Below are positions 5,603-7,451 of a DNA stretch of 7,451 nucleotides, piece by piece. The position numbers and the translations under genes are program-made. The stretch covers positions 1 through 7,451 of the forward strand of contig CAMTOL010000103.1 in NCBI GenBank assembly GCA_947074135.1, given 5' to 3'. Every line of letters begins with the position of its first letter. The stretch's first letter is position 1. Origin of the DNA: an uncultured Rikenellaceae bacterium. Its GTDB lineage: Bacteria; Bacteroidota; Bacteroidia; Bacteroidales; Rikenellaceae. Under the pieces are notes generated by a model, which saw nothing but the letters and a program-made list of their open reading frames with translations, did no database searches and had not been told where the DNA came from.

Positions 5603-7366
5603 GTGAAGCGGTTATTATTGCAAATAGTGCAGATGCTAAAAGCAATGCCAGAGAAACGGTTAATGTTTATTCTGGCAATTGTTGTTGGCGTGTTGGCAGC
5701 ATTGGCGGGGCACCTACTCAAGGAGGCTATTCACGCTGTGCAGAACATAGCCAACTCATTCTCCTCGATTACGAGTGTCAACTGGCTCTATCTGGTTTTT
5801 CCGACGATTGGTATAGCATTGACTGTTGTTTTTGTACGTTATTTTGTTAGAGATGATATCTCGCACGGTGTTACCCGTATTTTTTATGCAATTTCGCGCA
5901 AACAGTCTAAAATTAAGTTCCACAACACATATTCATCGGTTTTGGCATCGGCAACCACTATTGGTTTTGGTGGTTCGGTGGGTGCTGAGGCTCCAATTGT
6001 GTTGACTGGTGCTGCAATTGGGAGCAATATTGGTCAAGCTTTACGACTTCGTTATAATCTTATCACTCTATTGCTAGGTTGTGGTGCGGCGGCGGCGATT
6101 GCGGCGGTTTACAAGGCTCCAATTGCAGGATTCGCCTTTGTGCTTGAAGTATTGATGCTCGAACTCACTTTTACGAGTGTTGTTCCTCTACTAATTGCTT
6201 CGGTAACGGCTGCTACGATGACCTACCTACTAGTTGGACTTGAACCCTTCTTTGGACACTATACGCCAGTGTTTAACCTTAGCAATACATTCTACTATGC
6301 TGGACTTGGTGTTTTGGGTGGTGTGCTTAGTTTCTACTTCTCTCGCACTACAATGTGGTTGGAGGCAAAATTTAAGCAGTATAAAAATATCTGGATTAAG
6401 GTCTTAGTTGGCGGTACAATACTCGGGTTATTGATTTTCATTTTCCCACCGCTCTATGGCGAGGGTTACGACTCAATAGGTCAACTTCTTAGCGAAGATA
6501 CGTCAACAATTTTCAACCACTCGCTATTTTATGGTATTTCGGACAGCTTTCTAACACTATTACTATATGTTGTTGGTATTCTATTCTTCAAGATTATTGC
6601 AATGACTGTGACCAATGCTTCGGGAGGAGTTGGCGGAACCTTTGCTCCTTCACTATTTTTTGGAGCAATGATGGGTTACCTATTTGCAATTACCTGCAAC
6701 CATTTCTTTGATTCTCAGCTGCCTGTTGGGAGCTTTACCCTTGTTGGTATGGCGGCCATTATGAGTGGAGTGATGAAGGCCCCTATAACTTCTATGTTTT
6801 TGGTGGCGGAGCTGACAGGGGGATTTCAGCTATTCCTGCCATTGATGTTGGCATCGGCTGTTTCGTTTGCGTTGAGCTACTATTTTGAACCTTATTCGAT
6901 TTACACTAAACGTTTGGCAATGAAAGGAGAGCTACTGACCCACAATAAAGATGAGAATACACTTCAGTTTATAGATATTAATTCGCTAATAGAGTATGAC
7001 TGCGTGAGTGTTGATGTGGAGGGTAAGTTACGTGATATGGTTGATGCAGTTTCTCGTTCTAAGCGCAATATTTTCCCCGTATTGGACAAAGGCAAACTAT
7101 GTGGGGTTATTACTCTTGATGATATTCGTGAGGTGATGTTCAAGCCAAGTATGTGGAACAATATGCCACTTAAAAATTACATGGAGGACCCTGCCGATGT
7201 GATAGTTCAAGGCGAAGATGCAAGGAGAATTATCAGTAAATTTGAGGCAACAGAGGCTTGGAACCTACCAGTTGTGACTGATGAGGGATTTTATGTTGGT
7301 TTTATTAGCAAATCACGAATGTTGACCGCCTACCGCGAAGAGCTGCAAAAACTCACCTCCGACTAG
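5603..7366 (+). CDS. ClC-family chloride channel/transporter with two CBS domains
   Basis: This is an inner-membrane ClC anion channel or anion/proton antiporter; the family works as homodimers. The hydrophobic ClC core covers about residues 20-435, and a CBS pair follows (about 460-515 and 520-577) in the cytoplasm, where such pairs usually bind adenine nucleotides. Recognised motifs are FGGSVGAEAPIV (122-133) with gating glutamate Glu129, KAPIAGFAFVLEV (171-183), GTFAP (345-349) and MKAPITSMFLVAELTGGFQLFLP (starting at 391). Odd residues: the usual GSGIP region reads SHGVT (87-91), the internal proton glutamate position (203 in E. coli ClC-ec1) is Val183, and the position of Tyr445 is Phe408. 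The 587-residue length is normal for a CBS-bearing ClC. GTG at 5603 is the longest start, preceded by an in-frame TAA at 5591; ATG at 5633 or 5645 would remove only 10 or 14 residues before the first membrane helix. It may be co-transcribed with the synthetase 76 bp upstream. Confidence 0.93.
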   Translation: MKRLLLQIVQMLKAMPEKRLMFILAIVVGVLAALAGHLLKEAIHAVQNIANSFSSITSVNWLYLVFPTIGIALTVVFVRYFVRDDISHGVTRIFYAISRKQSKIKFHNTYSSVLASATTIGFGGSVGAEAPIVLTGAAIGSNIGQALRLRYNLITLLLGCGAAAAIAAVYKAPIAGFAFVLEVLMLELTFTSVVPLLIASVTAATMTYLLVGLEPFFGHYTPVFNLSNTFYYAGLGVLGGVLSFYFSRTTMWLEAKFKQYKNIWIKVLVGGTILGLLIFIFPPLYGEGYDSIGQLLSEDTSTIFNHSLFYGISDSFLTLLLYVVGILFFKIIAMTVTNASGGVGGTFAPSLFFGAMMGYLFAITCNHFFDSQLPVGSFTLVGMAAIMSGVMKAPITSMFLVAELTGGFQLFLPLMLASAVSFALSYYFEPYSIYTKRLAMKGELLTHNKDENTLQFIDINSLIEYDCVSVDVEGKLRDMVDAVSRSKRNIFPVLDKGKLCGVITLDDIREVMFKPSMWNNMPLKNYMEDPADVIVQGEDARRIISKFEATEAWNLPVVTDEGFYVGFISKSRMLTAYREELQKLTSD

Positions 7367-7380
7367 ATAATTCATAATTG
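7367..7380. repeat. Tandem 7-bp duplication after the ClC gene
   Basis: ATAATTC (7367-7373) is followed directly by ATAATTG (7374-7380), right after the TAG stop codon. ATAATT (7374-7379) can also pair with AATTAT (7385-7390), an all-AT stem of six pairs that is too weak to call a terminator. The remaining 60 bp of the window show nothing recognisable. Confidence 0.4.
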
Positions 7381-7451
7381 TTTTAATTATTCCAAGTTGC
7401 ATTAAAATAAATAGAATTCTCCATTGTTGTAAAAAAGAAAACCTAAATCAA

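Noticed and set aside
7374..7390. Terminator for the ClC gene
   Set aside because: The stem is six A-T pairs with a five-base loop and no following T run; too weak to call.

Overview
The window looks like ordinary chromosomal DNA from a member of Bacteroidota, most likely Bacteroidales. This is inferred from the protein types (Bacteroides-like LolD/MacB-type ATPase, 444-residue glutamate dehydrogenase, SDR-type threonine dehydrogenase, ClC with a GHGVT-like selectivity region), from A-rich leaders without Shine-Dalgarno sequences, and from promoters of the TTTG-N19-TAnnTTTG kind. I see no rRNA, tRNA, CRISPR array, transposase, integrase or phage gene.

Layout: 1-242 is an AT-rich leader with a good dyad and a possible promoter. 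243-923 (+) encodes an ABC transporter ATPase. 924-1159 is a convergent gap holding two strong hairpins with T tracts, one serving each flanking gene. 1160-2494 (-) is glutamate dehydrogenase (gdhA). 2495-2825 is a divergent, very AT-rich control region with one promoter candidate per direction; the one for the rightward genes is near-consensus. 2826-3761 (+) is an SDR-family L-threonine 3-dehydrogenase. 3762-3879 carries an unusual array of 8-bp units centred on TGATCA, in two clusters that can fold. 3880-5526 (+) is an ACSF2/FadD-like acyl-CoA synthetase. 5527-5602 holds a hairpin and a purine-only tract. 5603-7366 (+) is a ClC-family anion transporter with two C-terminal CBS domains. 7367-7451 is an AT-rich tail with no gene seen.

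Functionally the middle of the window is amino-acid and acyl-group metabolism: GdhA links 2-oxoglutarate/ammonium to glutamate, threonine dehydrogenase opens threonine degradation toward glycine and acetyl-CoA, and the synthetase makes acyl-CoA. The usual partner of threonine dehydrogenase, the PLP enzyme Kbl, is not in the window. The three rightward genes may be partly co-transcribed, but their gaps (118 and 76 bp) contain foldable elements, so this is not certain.

The most noteworthy items are the 8-bp-period TGATCA array around the threonine dehydrogenase stop and the next start, a wider pattern of 7-bp tandem duplications at other gene borders, and a ClC protein that keeps the gating glutamate but lacks the canonical selectivity serine, internal proton glutamate and selectivity tyrosine. 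I found no convincing undescribed multi-gene system.
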